The position numbers and the translations under genes were made by a program. Below the pieces are notes generated by a model that did no database searches, was not told the DNA's origin, and worked only from the letters and a program-made list of their open reading frames with translations. 64,000 bases of DNA. Origin: Paenibacillus tyrphae. Its GTDB lineage: Bacteria > Bacillota > Bacilli > Paenibacillales > NBRC-103111. Of the stretch, positions 15,001-22,100 are shown piece after piece. The stretch's first letter is position 1. Each line of letters starts with the position of its first letter. Where the stretch lies: the NCBI RefSeq assembly GCF_000722545.1, contig NZ_JNVM01000004.1:489630-553629 (forward strand), written 5' to 3'.

Positions 15001-18000
15001 ACCACATCCTGATGGATGGCTGGTGCTTGCCTCTGGTCGTCAAGGAATTGTTTGAAACGTATGAGGCTTACGTTCAGGGTGATCGTCCCGAACATAAGGC
15101 GGCGCCGGCGTACAGCCAATATATCGAATGGCTTGAGAATCAGGACGGCGCAGCAGCATCCGCCTATTGGTCGGAGTACTTGGCAGGCTACGAAGGTCAG
15201 ACGGCGCTGCCTCAGGAGAAGGCGCAAAAACGAAGCGAAGGCTACGAGTCCGAGCATGTCGTTTGCGAGCTGGACAAAGAGTTAAGCGATCGGATGAACC
15301 GGGTCGCGAAGCAGTGCCGAGTGACGGTGAATACGCTGATGCAAGCGGCATGGGGCGTCATTCTGCAGAAGTATAACGCAACCGACGATGTGCTATACGG
15401 CAGCGTCGTTTCGGGCAGACCGGCGGAAGTTCCGGGCATCGAAGAAATGATCGGGCTCTTTATTAACACAATCCCGGTCCGTGTCTCCTGCCAAACGGAG
15501 GAGAGCTTTGCCGACGTGATGGGAAGGATGCAGGAGGCGGCGCTGGAATCCGGACGTTACGACTTCCATCCGCTGTATGAAATTCAGGCCCAAAGCGCTC
15601 AAAAGCAAGAGCTGATCAACCATCTGCTGGTATTCGAAAACTACCCGATGGATGAACAGGTGGAGCAGGCCGGCGGCGACGATAGCGGTACGCTCTCGAT
15701 TACGGGCGTCGATGTGGCGGAGCATACGAACTATAACTTCACGGTAACGGTCTTCCCGGGAGACGAAATCGTCGTGCGCTTCGATTACAACGCGCTAGTC
15801 TTCGAACAGGCCGATATGGAGCGGTTGAAAGGGCACCTGCTGCATGTGCTTGAGCAAATCGTGGCCGACCCGCAAGCTTCCGTAGGCGACTTGGAGCTGG
15901 CTACCGCAGCGGAGAAAGCGGAAATTATCCACGTGTTCAACGATACCGCAGCGGAGTATGCACGGGAGCAGACGATTCACGGGCTGTTCGAGGAGCAGGC
16001 GGAACGGATGCCGGATAAAGCGGCGGTCGTCTTTGAAAATATGCAGCTTACCTACCGGGAGCTGAACGAGCGGGCAAACCGGCTTGCGCGAACGCTGAGA
16101 GCGGAAGGCGTGCAAGCGGACCAGCCGGTCGGATTGATGATCGAGCGGTCGCTGGAAATGATCGTCGGCGCGTTTGCGATCATGAAAGCCGGAGGCGCCT
16201 ATGTGCCGATCGATCCGGAATATCCGGAAGACCGTATCCGGTACATGCTGGAAGACTCGGGTGCGCAAGTGTTGTTGACGCAGCAGCATTCGCGGGAACT
16301 CGTATCGTTTGCCGGGAAAGTGGTCGCAGCGGATGACGAGCAGGCCTATCATGCGGACGGCTCGAATCTGGAGCCGGTCGTCGGGCCGAATCATCTGGCG
16401 TACGTGATCTATACGTCGGGCACGACGGGCAAGCCGAAAGGGGTTATGGTCGAGCATCACGGGCTGTGCAGCTTGAAGCTGATGTTTGCAGAAACGCTGC
16501 GGATCACCGAGGAGGACCGGGTCGTCCAATTTGCAAGCTTGTCGTTCGATGCTTCGTGCTGGGAAATTTTCAAAGCGTTGTTCTTTGGCGCAACCTTGTA
16601 TATCCCGGCCAAGGATACGATTCTGGATTATCCGCTGTTCGAAAGCTACATGAACGAGAACGGCATTACAGCAGCGATCCTGCCGCCGACCTATGCGATC
16701 TATTTGAGCCCGGAGCGCTTGCCGAGCTTGAAGAAGCTCATTACGGGAGGCTCCGCCGCTTCGGTCGAATTCGTTCAGCAGTGGAAAGATAAAGTACGCT
16801 ATTTCAACGCCTACGGGCCGACGGAAGCTTCGATTGTGACATCCGTATGGGTGGCTTCCCCGAACGGCATCGATCTGAGATCGGTTCCGATCGGTCGTCC
16901 GATTGCGAATCACCAAATCTTTATTGTGGATTCGCAAAATCACATGCTGCCGGTCGGTGTGGCCGGAGAGCTGTGCATCTCGGGCGCAGGACTGGCGCGG
17001 GGTTATTTGAACCGTCCCGAGCTGACGGCGGAGAAATTTGTGGACAACCCGTTCCTGGCGGGTGAGCGGATGTACCGTACGGGAGATTTGGCCCGTTGGT
17101 TGCCGGACGGCAACATCGAGTATTTGGGCCGGATCGACCATCAGGTGAAGATCCGCGGTTACCGGATCGAATTAGGCGAGATCGAAGAGCAGCTTTTGAA
17201 AATCGCTTCCGTTCAAGAAACGATTGTCATTGCCCGCGGCGACGCAAACGGGCAGCAGCAGCTTTGTGCCTACTTCGTGGCCGAACGGGAGCTGACGGTG
17301 AGCGAGCTGAGAGGGGCGTTGTCGCAAGAGCTGCCGGGCTACATGATTCCGTCGTACTTCGTGCAGATGGAGCAAATGCCGCTGACGCCGAACGGGAAGA
17401 TCGACCGCAATGCGCTGCCTGCCCCGGAAGGAAGCATGCAGACAGGCGCCGATTTCGTCGCGCCGCGTACTACGGTGGAAGCCGAGTTGGCACGCATCTG
17501 GCAGGAAGTGCTCGGAATCGGGCCGATTAGCGTAAAGGACAACTTCTTTGAGCTTGGAGGCCACTCCTTGCGGGCAACGGTACTGTCAAGCAAGGTGAAT
17601 AAGGAGCTGAACGTCAATGTGCCGCTGCGGGATATTTTCCGGTTCCCGACGGTTGAAGCGCTGGCTCAAGTCATCGACGGGCTGGAGCGGCAGGAGCACA
17701 GCGCCATTCCGGTGATCGGTGAGCGGGAGTACTATCCGGTTTCTTCCGCACAGAAGCGGCTCTTCATTCTGCATCAGCTGGAAGGAGCGCAGCAAAGCTA
17801 CAACATTCCGGGCTTTGCTACAATCGAAGGGCCGCTGGACCGCGACCGCTTCGAAGCGGTTTTCCGTCAACTGATCGAGCGTCATGAGACGCTGCGTACC
17901 GGTTTCGAGATGGCGAACGGCGAACCTGTTCAACGCGTATACAGCGAGGTCGAGTTTGCCGTGGAGTACAGCAAAGCCGGCCGGGAAGAAGCGGTGGAGA

Positions 18001-19055
18001 TTGCGCAGCGTTTCGTCCGCCCGTTTGATTTGAGGAAGCCGCCTCTGCTTCGCGTAGGGTTGATCGAAGTGGAGCCGGAACGCCACATTCTGATGCTGGA
18101 TATGCATCACATCATTTCGGACGGCGCTTCCGTGGGGATTTTGCAGGAAGAGTTCTCCAGGCTGTATGCGGGCGAGGAATTGTCGCCTCTGCGGATTCAA
18201 TATAAGGATTACGCGGCATGGCAGCGGTCCGAAGCGTATGCCAAACGGGTGAAGCAGCAGGAAGGCTACTGGCTGCAAGCGCTGGCGGGAGAGCTGCCGG
18301 TTATCGAGCTGCCGACCGACTACGAAAGAACTTCTACCCGAAGCTTCGAAGGGGCGGAGCTCGAGTTTGAAGCGGACGAAGCTCTTACGCAGCAGCTGAA
18401 CGAGCTGGCGGGCCGACACGAAAGCACGCTGTATATGGTTCTGCTGTCCGCGTACACGGTACTGCTGTCCAAATACAGCGGGCAGGAAGACATCATCGTC
18501 GGAACACCGGTTGCCGGGAGAACGCATGCGGACGTCGAGCCGGTCATCGGAATGTTTGTCAACACGCTGGCGATCCGCAATTATCCGGCGGGCGAGAAGA
18601 CCTTCCTCTCCTATCTGGAGGAGGTCAAAGAGTCGACGCTGGGAGCCTTCGAGCATCAGGATTATCCTTTCGAAGAGCTTGTCGAGCGATTGAATGTGAA
18701 GCGGGATGCGAGCCGCAATCCGGTGTTCGATACGATGTTCGTCTTGCAAAATACCGAGGATCGCGGAATTGAAGCCGATGCATTCAGCCTGACTCCGTTT
18801 GTCTTCGATCAGACGGTCGCCGTACAGTTCGACCTGACCTTGTCGGTGGCCGAAGACGATGGCGCAATTCGAGGAAGCTTCCAGTATGCCGCCAAATTGT
18901 TCAAAGCGACCATGATTCGCAAAATGTCGAAGGATTTGTTGGCTGTCCTGGAACAAATCTGCGAGAATCCTGATATCCGGTTAAGCCAGATCCAATTGAA
19001 TGAGCCTGAAAACGACAGCAATGATTCGTTAAGCAGCATCGAATTCGCATTCTAG
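3..19055 (+). CDS. plpE: Multimodular NRPS, 5'-partial (pelgipeptin-type synthetase, PlpE-like)
   Basis: Non-ribosomal peptide synthetase that assembles a cationic lipopeptide on carrier domains in the cytosol. The frame is open from the window edge, so the N-terminus lies outside. Order by nucleotide: C (second half, 3-560), A1 (570-2065, code D-A-W-T-I-A-A-I-C = Phe), PCP (LGGDS), E (2368-3690, HHGVVDG), C (3770-5050, HHILMDG), A2 (5095-6600, DAWIIGAIV = Leu-like), PCP, C (6900-8170, HHIVSDG), A3 (8200-9800, DVGEISAID = 2,4-diaminobutyrate), PCP, C (10095-11370), A4 (11395-12900, DAFWIGGTF = Val), PCP, E (13195-14500), C (14600-15880), A5 (15925-17425, DAWIIGAIV), PCP, C (17720-18990). Predicted segment: D-Phe-Leu-Dab-D-Val-Leu, collinear with pelgipeptin residues 4-8. 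The gene symbol is from memory of the published plp cluster of P. elgii B69. Codes were read by hand against GrsA. The gene ends with a C domain that has no A domain after it. Confidence 0.93.
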   Translation, partial: NVMLQKYTGQEDIVIGTPIAGRTHGDLQPLIGMFVNTLAIRNYPAGGKTFRSFLEEVKETTLGAYEHQSYPFEELVEKLQVPRDLSRNPIFDAMFVLQNTENEELQLDGLKLAPYPSGNTIARFDLTLDVTETGSGLECNLEYATSLYARETIERMAKHLEQLLTAIAEAAEAPLAGLEMLTVAEQTQLHHVFNATSADYEADKTIHQLFEEQAERTPDHPAVVFEGQQLTYRELNERANRLARTLQALGVQTDQPVGLMLERSLEMVVGMFAVLKAGGAYVPIDPEYPEDRISYMLEDSGAQVLLVQRRLQERVSFAGTVVTVDDEQAYAEDGSNLESAAGPNDLAYIIYTSGTTGKPKGVMLEHHGLCSLKQMFANTLQMTGQDRVVQFASLSFDASCWEVFQTLFFGATLYIPTKETILDYQWFERYMSDNAITTATLPPTYAVYLNPDHMPGFKKLISAGSASSLELLQQWKDKVKYFNAYGPTEDSICTTIWTPSTEDISQLKSVPIGGPVVNHRIYIVDAHHQPVPVGVAGELCIAGVGLARGYLNRPDLTAEKFVDNPFERGERMYRTGDLAKWLPDGTIEYLGRIDHQVKIRGYRIELGEIEEQLLKLASVQEAIVIAHDDASGQKQLCAYFVADRTMTVGELRGELSGELPGYMIPSHFVQLERMPLTPNGKIDRKALPAPQGNASAGADYVAPRSEEEKVLASVWQAVLGAERVGATDHFFELGGDSIKSIQVSSRLHQAGYKLEIRDLFKYPTVAQLSKHIRPVARMADQGEVSGDVALTPIQHWFFEQQFAEPHHFNQSVMLHRKDGFDEAAIRKVLQKLVEHHDALRIVFRMSGNGYTAWNRAVGEGELYGLEVVNLKGIEESTQAIEAKANEIQSSIDLEAGPLVKAGLFQCADGDHLLIVIHHGVVDGVSWRILLEDLAIGYEQAVKGEELRFPAKTDAYRTWSEQLETYAQSPVIERELAYWQRIAQTEVHPLPKDEQVDVSLQQDSESISVQWTREETEQLLKGVHRAYNTEMNDILLAALGMAVQKWSGLDRVLVNLEGHGRESIMTDIDITRTVGWFTSKYPVVLELEQGKDLSYLLKKTKEDLRQIPNKGIGYGVCRYLSAAKDDIAWGGEPEVSFNYLGQFDQDLQNSDIGVSAHTGGKQSSDRQKRLFALDINGMIADGTLSLELSYNGKEYRQETIERLAASLLESLRDIIAHCVSKERVELTPSDVQFKGLSVEELEQLSGQTRQLGDIENVYALTPMQKGMWFHNTLNQHGGAYIEQTLFNVQGALNIELFTQSWNELAARHAVLRTNFYSGWRGEPLQIVYRYKPVEFAYEDLRHLPEAEWSAYLDQLVNEDKTRGFDLEQDALMRVKVVRTQEESFHVLWSFHHILMDGWCLPLIAKELFDTYEAYLRNDLSERPAAPSYSHYIEWLEKQDVEAAARYWSGYLAGYDSQTTLPQGKLHKKDGEYAGANVFRPLGKSLTERMSQIAKQHQVTVNTVMQAAWGIILKKYNGTDDAVFGSVVSGRSAEIPGIEEMIGLFINTIPVRVSCEAEQSFADVMKSVQESALESGRYDYYPLYEIQAQSTQKQDLISHIMAFENFPMDEQIEQAGGDEDGKLTITDVDIAEQTNYDFTLVIMPGEELVVRFDYNASVYEQSAMERLMGHLVHVLEQVTVNPQAPVSALELATEAEKAEIIHVFNNTAAEYEREQTIHGLFEEQALRHPDAVAVVFEKAQLTYGELNERANRLARTLRDAGVRPDQLVGLMVERSLEMVVGMMAIMKAGGAYIPIDPEYPEDRIRYMLEDSGAQVLLTQRHLRERVSFAGTFVAVDDEQAYHADGSNLEPVVGPNHLAYVIYTSGTTGKPKGVMVEHHGLCSLKLMFANTLQMTEQDRVVQFASLSFDASCWEIFKALFFGATLYIPTSTTILDYPLFESYMNENGITATILPPTYAAYLNPDRMPSLKKLITGGSAASVEFVQQWKDKVLYFNAYGPTEASIVTSIWNAVSDGFGDRKSVPIGRPLANHRIYVVDSHNRMLPVGVAGELCISGVGLARGYLNRPELTAEKFVDNPFEPGERMYRTGDLVRWLPDGNIEYLGRIDHQVKIRGYRIELGEVETQLAKVDAVQEAIVLAREDASGQQQLVAYFVAQSELAAAELRAAMSQELPNYMIPSYFVQLSQMPLTPNGKIDRKALPAPEGSMHAGGEYVAPRTPTEAKLAHIWQDVLGLEKVGVKDNFFELGGHSLRATALASKVRKELNMELPLRHIFQFPTVEQLAEAIGQLEQQEFDAIPVVEEREYYPVSSAQKRLYILHQLEGAAQSYNMPGVMGLEGALDRERFEETFRKLIARHETLRTGFELVDGEPVQRIYPEVDFAVETVQAGEEEAKTIVRDFIRPFDLAKPPLLRVGLIELAPERYILMLDMHHIVSDGVSADVLVEEFARLYSGEELPALRIQYKDYAVWQQSEAQKEQLKRQEAYWLEAFRGELPVLEMPTDYARPAVQSYAGDTLDFRMNSEISEGLKRIAAESGATLYMVLLAAYTVLLQKYTAQEDIVVGTPIAGRTHADLQPLIGMFVNTLAIRNYPTADKTFLSYLEDVKETTLGAFEHQTYPFEELVNKLQMARDLSRNPLFDTMFSLQNTENKEMHLPGLHLTPYPTEYGMSKFDLSLDVMEDSEGLECSLEYATALYKRETIERMAKHFEQLLTAIVNDPAAKVASLGILTAEEKAQIVYMFNPAAPDAPENEAFHALFEKQAERTPEAAAVVYENDRLTYRELNERANRLARTLRAQGVQPNQRANRLARTLRAQGVQPNQLVGILADRSAELLVGALAVWKAGGAYVPLDPDYPSDRIQFMLEDSAASVLLTQTHLQERAQQWGQTLQAVLCLDDEAAYAEDASNLGNVNEPHDLAYVIYTSGTTGRPKGVMIEHRSLVNTAAGYRREYRMDQFPVRLLQLASFSFDVFVGDIARTLYNGGTMVICPKDDRIDPARLHYWISEEKITIFESTPALIIPFMDYVAEHGLDMSSMELLITSSDSCSVTDYRVLQERFGRQFRIINAYGVTEAAIDSSLYDEPLAKLPEAGNVPIGKAALNAKFYIVDAHLNPVPVGVLGELCIGGIGVARGYLNRPELTEEKFVDSPFVEGERLYRTGDLARWMPDGNVDFIGRIDNQAKIRGYRIETGEIETQLLKAEGVREAVVVVREDAKGQKVLCAYFTAESELKLSELRTSLSQELPGYMIPSYFVQLEQLPLTANGKIDRKALPAPDASMQTGMEYVAPRTSQEAKLASIWQEVLGLEKVGVKDNFFELGGHSLRATMLVGKVHKEMNVELPLRDVFRCSTVEEMAQAIARMEEQAYVSIPTVEEREYYPVSSAQKRLYILQQLEGAEQTYNMPERLVLEGALDRGRLEEAFRQLIARHETLRTGFELVNGEPVQRVYKEVNFAVEHYRASEAEAGDIVRGFVRTFDLAKPPLLRVGLVELAEDRHILLLDMHHIISDGVSTDVLTEEFGRLYNGESLMPLRIQYKDYAAWQQSEAQQEQMKRQEAYWLDVFRGELPVLELPTDYPRPAVRKFEGSLLQRQLEPKLGEGLQRIAAESGATLYMVLLAAYKVLLQKYTGQEDIVVGTPIAGRTHGDLQPIIGMFVNTLAIRSYPDGEKTFRSFLNEVKETMLGAYEYQSYPFEELVEKAQPARDLSRNPLFDTLFALQNKETGELQLDGLRLTPYPAEHTVAKFDLSVDVTEGSEGLELSMEYSTALYTRETIERMAKHFEQLLAAIVQAPEAPLASLEMITAEEKEHIQCVFNATAAEYPSDQTIHQLFEEQAERTPDHLAVAFEGKQLTYRELNERANRLARTLRNAGVQPDQLVGLMVERSLEMVVGMIGILKAGGAYVPIDPDYPEDRIRYMLEDSGAKLLLAQGHLLDRAPFADKLVNLNDEGAYHEDGSNLEPVNGPEHLAYVIYTSGTTGKPKGVMVEHRNVVRLVKNTNYVELNEQTHILQTGAVVFDASTFEIWGALLNGGRLYVVRNETILDAASLKNAIQLYGINTMWLTAPLYNQLSQQDSGMFAGLKTLIVGGDVLSVPHINRVLREHAGLSIVNGYGPTENTTFSTTHTIIGEQKEAVPIGKPISNSTAYIVDSKLNLLPVGVWGELIVGGDGVARGYLNRPELTAEKFVEISIRAGERCYRTGDLARWLPDGTLEYKGRIDEQVKIRGYRIELGEIEEQLLKVASVKEATVIAREDQSGQKQLCAYFVAERELTVSELRAALSQELPNYMIPSHFVPLERMPLTPNGKIDRRALPAPQGNAPVGAEYVAPRTEQEKALAAVWQAVLGAERVGVTDHFFELGGDSIKSIQVSSRLHQAGYKLEIRDLFKYPTLAQLSQHIQPVARMIDQGEVTGEVGLTPILRWFFEQPLADPHHFNQAFMLHRKDRFDEAALRQVLQKLAEHHDALRTVFRKSENGYAAWNRAIGEGELYSLEVADFRDVKSAEQAVEAKANEIQSSIDLEAGPLFKAGLFQCADGDHLLLVIHHGVVDGVSWRILLEDIALGYEQAAKGEEVRLPAKTDAFRTWSEQLAAYAQSPAMENERAYWEQIAQTAVAPLPKDKQSDLSSQQDSESITIQWSRMETEQLLKKVHRAYNTEMNDILLTALGMAVQKWSGLDRLLVNLEGHGRESIMTDIDITRTVGWFTSKYPVLLQMEPGRSLSTRIKKVKEDLRRIPNKGIGYGLRRYLSAQPDGTVWGAEPEISFNYLGQFDQDLSNNDIGLSPYSSGSEMSDRQARSFVLDINGMITDGSLALELSYSRKEYHRETVEELAGMLQESLQEVIAHCAAKEWAELTPSDVQLKGLTVEELEQISAQTRNVGEIENIYILTPMQKGMWFHTTLDKEDGAYFEQMRFTVQGSLDAELFARSWNDLVARHAILRTNFFSGPRGEPLQIVYRDKRIGFVYEDLSHLPEDERQASVERLEQEDIARGFDLEQDSLVRVAVIRTQEASYRVLWSFHHILMDGWCLPLVVKELFETYEAYVQGDRPEHKAAPAYSQYIEWLENQDGAAASAYWSEYLAGYEGQTALPQEKAQKRSEGYESEHVVCELDKELSDRMNRVAKQCRVTVNTLMQAAWGVILQKYNATDDVLYGSVVSGRPAEVPGIEEMIGLFINTIPVRVSCQTEESFADVMGRMQEAALESGRYDFHPLYEIQAQSAQKQELINHLLVFENYPMDEQVEQAGGDDSGTLSITGVDVAEHTNYNFTVTVFPGDEIVVRFDYNALVFEQADMERLKGHLLHVLEQIVADPQASVGDLELATAAEKAEIIHVFNDTAAEYAREQTIHGLFEEQAERMPDKAAVVFENMQLTYRELNERANRLARTLRAEGVQADQPVGLMIERSLEMIVGAFAIMKAGGAYVPIDPEYPEDRIRYMLEDSGAQVLLTQQHSRELVSFAGKVVAADDEQAYHADGSNLEPVVGPNHLAYVIYTSGTTGKPKGVMVEHHGLCSLKLMFAETLRITEEDRVVQFASLSFDASCWEIFKALFFGATLYIPAKDTILDYPLFESYMNENGITAAILPPTYAIYLSPERLPSLKKLITGGSAASVEFVQQWKDKVRYFNAYGPTEASIVTSVWVASPNGIDLRSVPIGRPIANHQIFIVDSQNHMLPVGVAGELCISGAGLARGYLNRPELTAEKFVDNPFLAGERMYRTGDLARWLPDGNIEYLGRIDHQVKIRGYRIELGEIEEQLLKIASVQETIVIARGDANGQQQLCAYFVAERELTVSELRGALSQELPGYMIPSYFVQMEQMPLTPNGKIDRNALPAPEGSMQTGADFVAPRTTVEAELARIWQEVLGIGPISVKDNFFELGGHSLRATVLSSKVNKELNVNVPLRDIFRFPTVEALAQVIDGLERQEHSAIPVIGEREYYPVSSAQKRLFILHQLEGAQQSYNIPGFATIEGPLDRDRFEAVFRQLIERHETLRTGFEMANGEPVQRVYSEVEFAVEYSKAGREEAVEIAQRFVRPFDLRKPPLLRVGLIEVEPERHILMLDMHHIISDGASVGILQEEFSRLYAGEELSPLRIQYKDYAAWQRSEAYAKRVKQQEGYWLQALAGELPVIELPTDYERTSTRSFEGAELEFEADEALTQQLNELAGRHESTLYMVLLSAYTVLLSKYSGQEDIIVGTPVAGRTHADVEPVIGMFVNTLAIRNYPAGEKTFLSYLEEVKESTLGAFEHQDYPFEELVERLNVKRDASRNPVFDTMFVLQNTEDRGIEADAFSLTPFVFDQTVAVQFDLTLSVAEDDGAIRGSFQYAAKLFKATMIRKMSKDLLAVLEQICENPDIRLSQIQLNEPENDSNDSLSSIEFAF
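8338..8447 (+). repeat. 54-bp exact in-frame tandem duplication inside the Dab A domain
   Basis: Two exact adjacent copies of a 54-base unit (8340-8393 and 8394-8447; the match extends two bases left to 8338). They duplicate 18 residues, RANRLARTLRAQGVQPNQ, just after the A1-like motif (LTYRELNE) and before the LxAGGAYVPLD motif. The four other A domains of this protein and the Ser A domain carry one copy. The reading frame is kept. It lies in the N-terminal subdomain, outside the binding pocket. Either a recent slippage event or an assembly artefact. Confidence 0.95.
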
Positions 19056-19091
19056 CGGATGGCCAAACCATAAATTCGTTAGCACCTGACA

Positions 19092-19123
19092 GAGTGTGTG
19101 TCTGTATTTTTAGACACACACTC
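19092..19123 (+). other. Perfect 12-bp hairpin between the two NRPS genes
   Basis: GAGTGTGTGTCT at 19092-19103 pairs perfectly with AGACACACACTC at 19112-19123 around an 8-base, T-rich loop. No run of T follows, so it is a poor intrinsic terminator. It sits in the 106-bp gap between the two synthetase genes, 38 bases before the next start codon. It may set the ratio of the two messages by pausing, RNA stability or partial termination. Confidence 0.8.
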
Positions 19124-19161
19124 AAGGTGTTTTGTCACATCACTTTAGGGGAGGTCTACGA

Positions 19162-22100
19162 ATGAAATCGGTATTTGAGAAGGAAGAGGCTTATTGGACC
19201 GAAAAATTTGATGCCGAAGACAGCCTATGCTGCCTGCCCTTTAGCATTTCCTCCAATAAAGTCGTTCGATCGGATCTTGCAGCCAATCTGAGCGTCATCG
19301 AACGCCCGCTGCCGCCGGAGCTTTCGGCAAGAATTCTGGCCCTTGGCAACGGGTCGGACATGGCTGTGTATATGATTTTGCTGGCCGTGGTCAAAAGTAT
19401 CCTGCATATTTACGTGAACCGGGAAAATATTTTGGTCGGGATGCCGGCTATCGCATCGCTTGACAAAGACAATCCGCCCGTTCATGAAGTGCTGATTCTT
19501 AAAAATTGCGTGAGCGCCAACAGTACATTGAAATCGCTGCTGGGTCAGATCAAAACGTCGATCAGCGAAGCCGTCGCGCACCAGAATCTTCCGTTTAGAA
19601 AAATGGTCGGCCAATTGAATCTTCAATACACCGCCCATGGCGTTCCCGTGATCAATACGGTCGTTTCGTTGAGTAACATTCATACCGCGGCTTACGAGCA
19701 AAGCGTATCGGCCGATACCGTGTTCCGGTTTCATGCCGATAACGGCGTAATCACGTTAAGCCTAGGCTACGACTCACACCGGTACGATCCAGCCTTGATG
19801 GACCGAATGATCGACCATCTCTTTCGTTTGTCTTCGGTTATTTTGTTTCAACCGGAGCTTGAGCTTGGCAAGGTGGAGCTTTTGTCCGACTCCGAGAAAC
19901 GGCAGCTTCTCCATGAATTCAACGATACGGCGGCGGATTATCCACGGGAGAAGACGCTTTACGGGCTGTTCGAAGAGCAGGTGGAGAGGGACCCGGAAGC
20001 CGTGGCGGTTCTTTTTGAAAATGAGCGGTTGACGTACGGGGAATTAAACGAACGGGCGAACCGGCTGGCGCGCACGTTGCGGGCAAAAGGGGTTCAAGCG
20101 GATCGGCTGGTAGGGATCATGGCCGAGCGTTCTCTTGAAATGATTGTCGGCATTATGGCGATTTTGAAGGCCGGGGGAGCTTATGTGCCGATTGACCCGG
20201 AATACCCCGAGGAGCGGATTCGTTACATGCTGGAGGATTCGGGAGCGCAGGTCCTGCTGCTACAGCGTCATTTGCGGGAAAAAGCGGCCTTTGACGGAGA
20301 CATTTTGGAGCTGGAAGACGCTGCGGCTTACCGTGAGGACGGCTCGAATCCGGAGCCGGTTTCCGGCCCGCGCCATATGGCGTATGTGATCTACACTTCG
20401 GGTTCGACGGGCAACCCGAAAGGGGTTATGGTCGAGCATCATTCGGTCGTCAACCGGATTCTGTGGATGCATAAGCGATATCCGATCGGTGCGGCGGATA
20501 CGATCCTGCAAAAAACCGCCTTCACCTTTGACGTCTCGGTGTGGGAGCTGTTCTGGTGGTCCATGGTCGGCTCGAAGGTGTGCATGCTGTCGGTAGGCGG
20601 AGAAAAAAATCCGGAGCGTATCGTAGAGACGATCGCGCGCTATGGCATTACCACGATGCATTTCGTGCCGGCGATGCTGCACGTCTTCCTGGAATACGTC
20701 GAGTCGCTGCCGACCGCAGCGGTCTTGGACAAGCTGAGGTCGCTGCGCCAGGTGTTTGCGAGCGGCGAAGCGCTGCCTCCGCAGCATGTCGCCCGGTTCC
20801 AGAAGGCAATCTCGGCCGTGAACGGGGCGAAGCTGATCAACCTGTACGGGCCGACGGAAGCGACGGTAGACGTGTCGTATTTCGATTGCGAGCCGAACGA
20901 GGAATATCCGATAATTCCAATCGGCAAACCAATAGACAATACGCAGCTGTACATCATCAAGGAAGGAACGGGTCAATTGCAGCCGATCGGCGTGGCCGGA
21001 GAGCTGTGCATCGCGGGCGTTGGCGTTGCCCGAGGCTACTTGAACCGTCCGGAGCTGACGGCGGAGAAATTTGTAAGGAACCCGTTCGGAGCATCGGCGG
21101 AGGAGCGGATGTACCGTACAGGCGACTTGGCCCGCTGGCTGCCGGACGGTAATATCGAGTACCTGGGCCGTATGGATCACCAAGTAAAAATCCGCGGCTA
21201 CCGTATTGAGCTTGGCGAAGTGGAAGCGCGGCTTCTGAAAGTGGAGGCGATTCAGGAAGCTATCGTCATCGCGCGGGACAGCGAAAGCGGAGGCAAGCAA
21301 TTGTATGCCTACTTCGTGGCGAACCGGCCGTTAACGGTCAGCGAGCTGCGGGGGACGCTGGCGCAAGGCATGCCGGCTTATATGATTCCGTCGTACTTTG
21401 CGCAGGTCGAGCGGATGCCGTTAACTCCCAACGGCAAGATCGACCGCAAGACGCTGATTGCCATGGAAGGAAAGCTGCAGACCGGATTGGAATATGTGGC
21501 GCCGCGGACGGCGCAGGAGGCGCAGCTCGCCCAAATTTGGCAAGAGGTGCTCGGGTTGGAGAAGGTTGGCGTGAAGGACAATTTCTTTGCCCTCGGCGGA
21601 CATTCCTTGAACCTGATGCAGCTCGTTCAGCGCGTATATGCCGACACGGGGACCGAGCTTCCCATTCATAAAGTGTTTCAAAATCCTTCCGTGGAATCGA
21701 TGGCGTACGAAATCTGGGAATCCGGGTCCGACGGGGACAGCTGTCATTTCGTGAAGCTGAATAGCGACGGACCGGTGAACGTATTCTGCTTCCCGCCGGG
21801 AAGCGGCTACGGCTTCAGCTATCTGGAATTGGCGAAGGCGCTGGAAGGCCACTGCGCGTTGTACGCTATAGACTTCATCGACGAAATTGAAGATTACGGC
21901 GACATGGTGGAGCGGTATGCCGACGAGGCAATCCGCATTCAGGGTCAGTCGCCTTACGTATTGCTCGGCTATTCCGTAGGCGGCAATTTGATGTTTGAAG
22001 TAGCCAAAGCTCTGGAAAAAAGAGGATGCCGCGTCTCGGATATGATCATGGTCGATTCCTTGGTCAGACAACTCGTCACCGACGCCATGCCGGACGAAGA

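Noticed and set aside
17586..18956. 456-codon minus-strand ORF under the final C domain
   Set aside because: Its His/Arg/Gln-rich composition is typical of antisense NRPS frames; the plus strand encodes a clear condensation domain.
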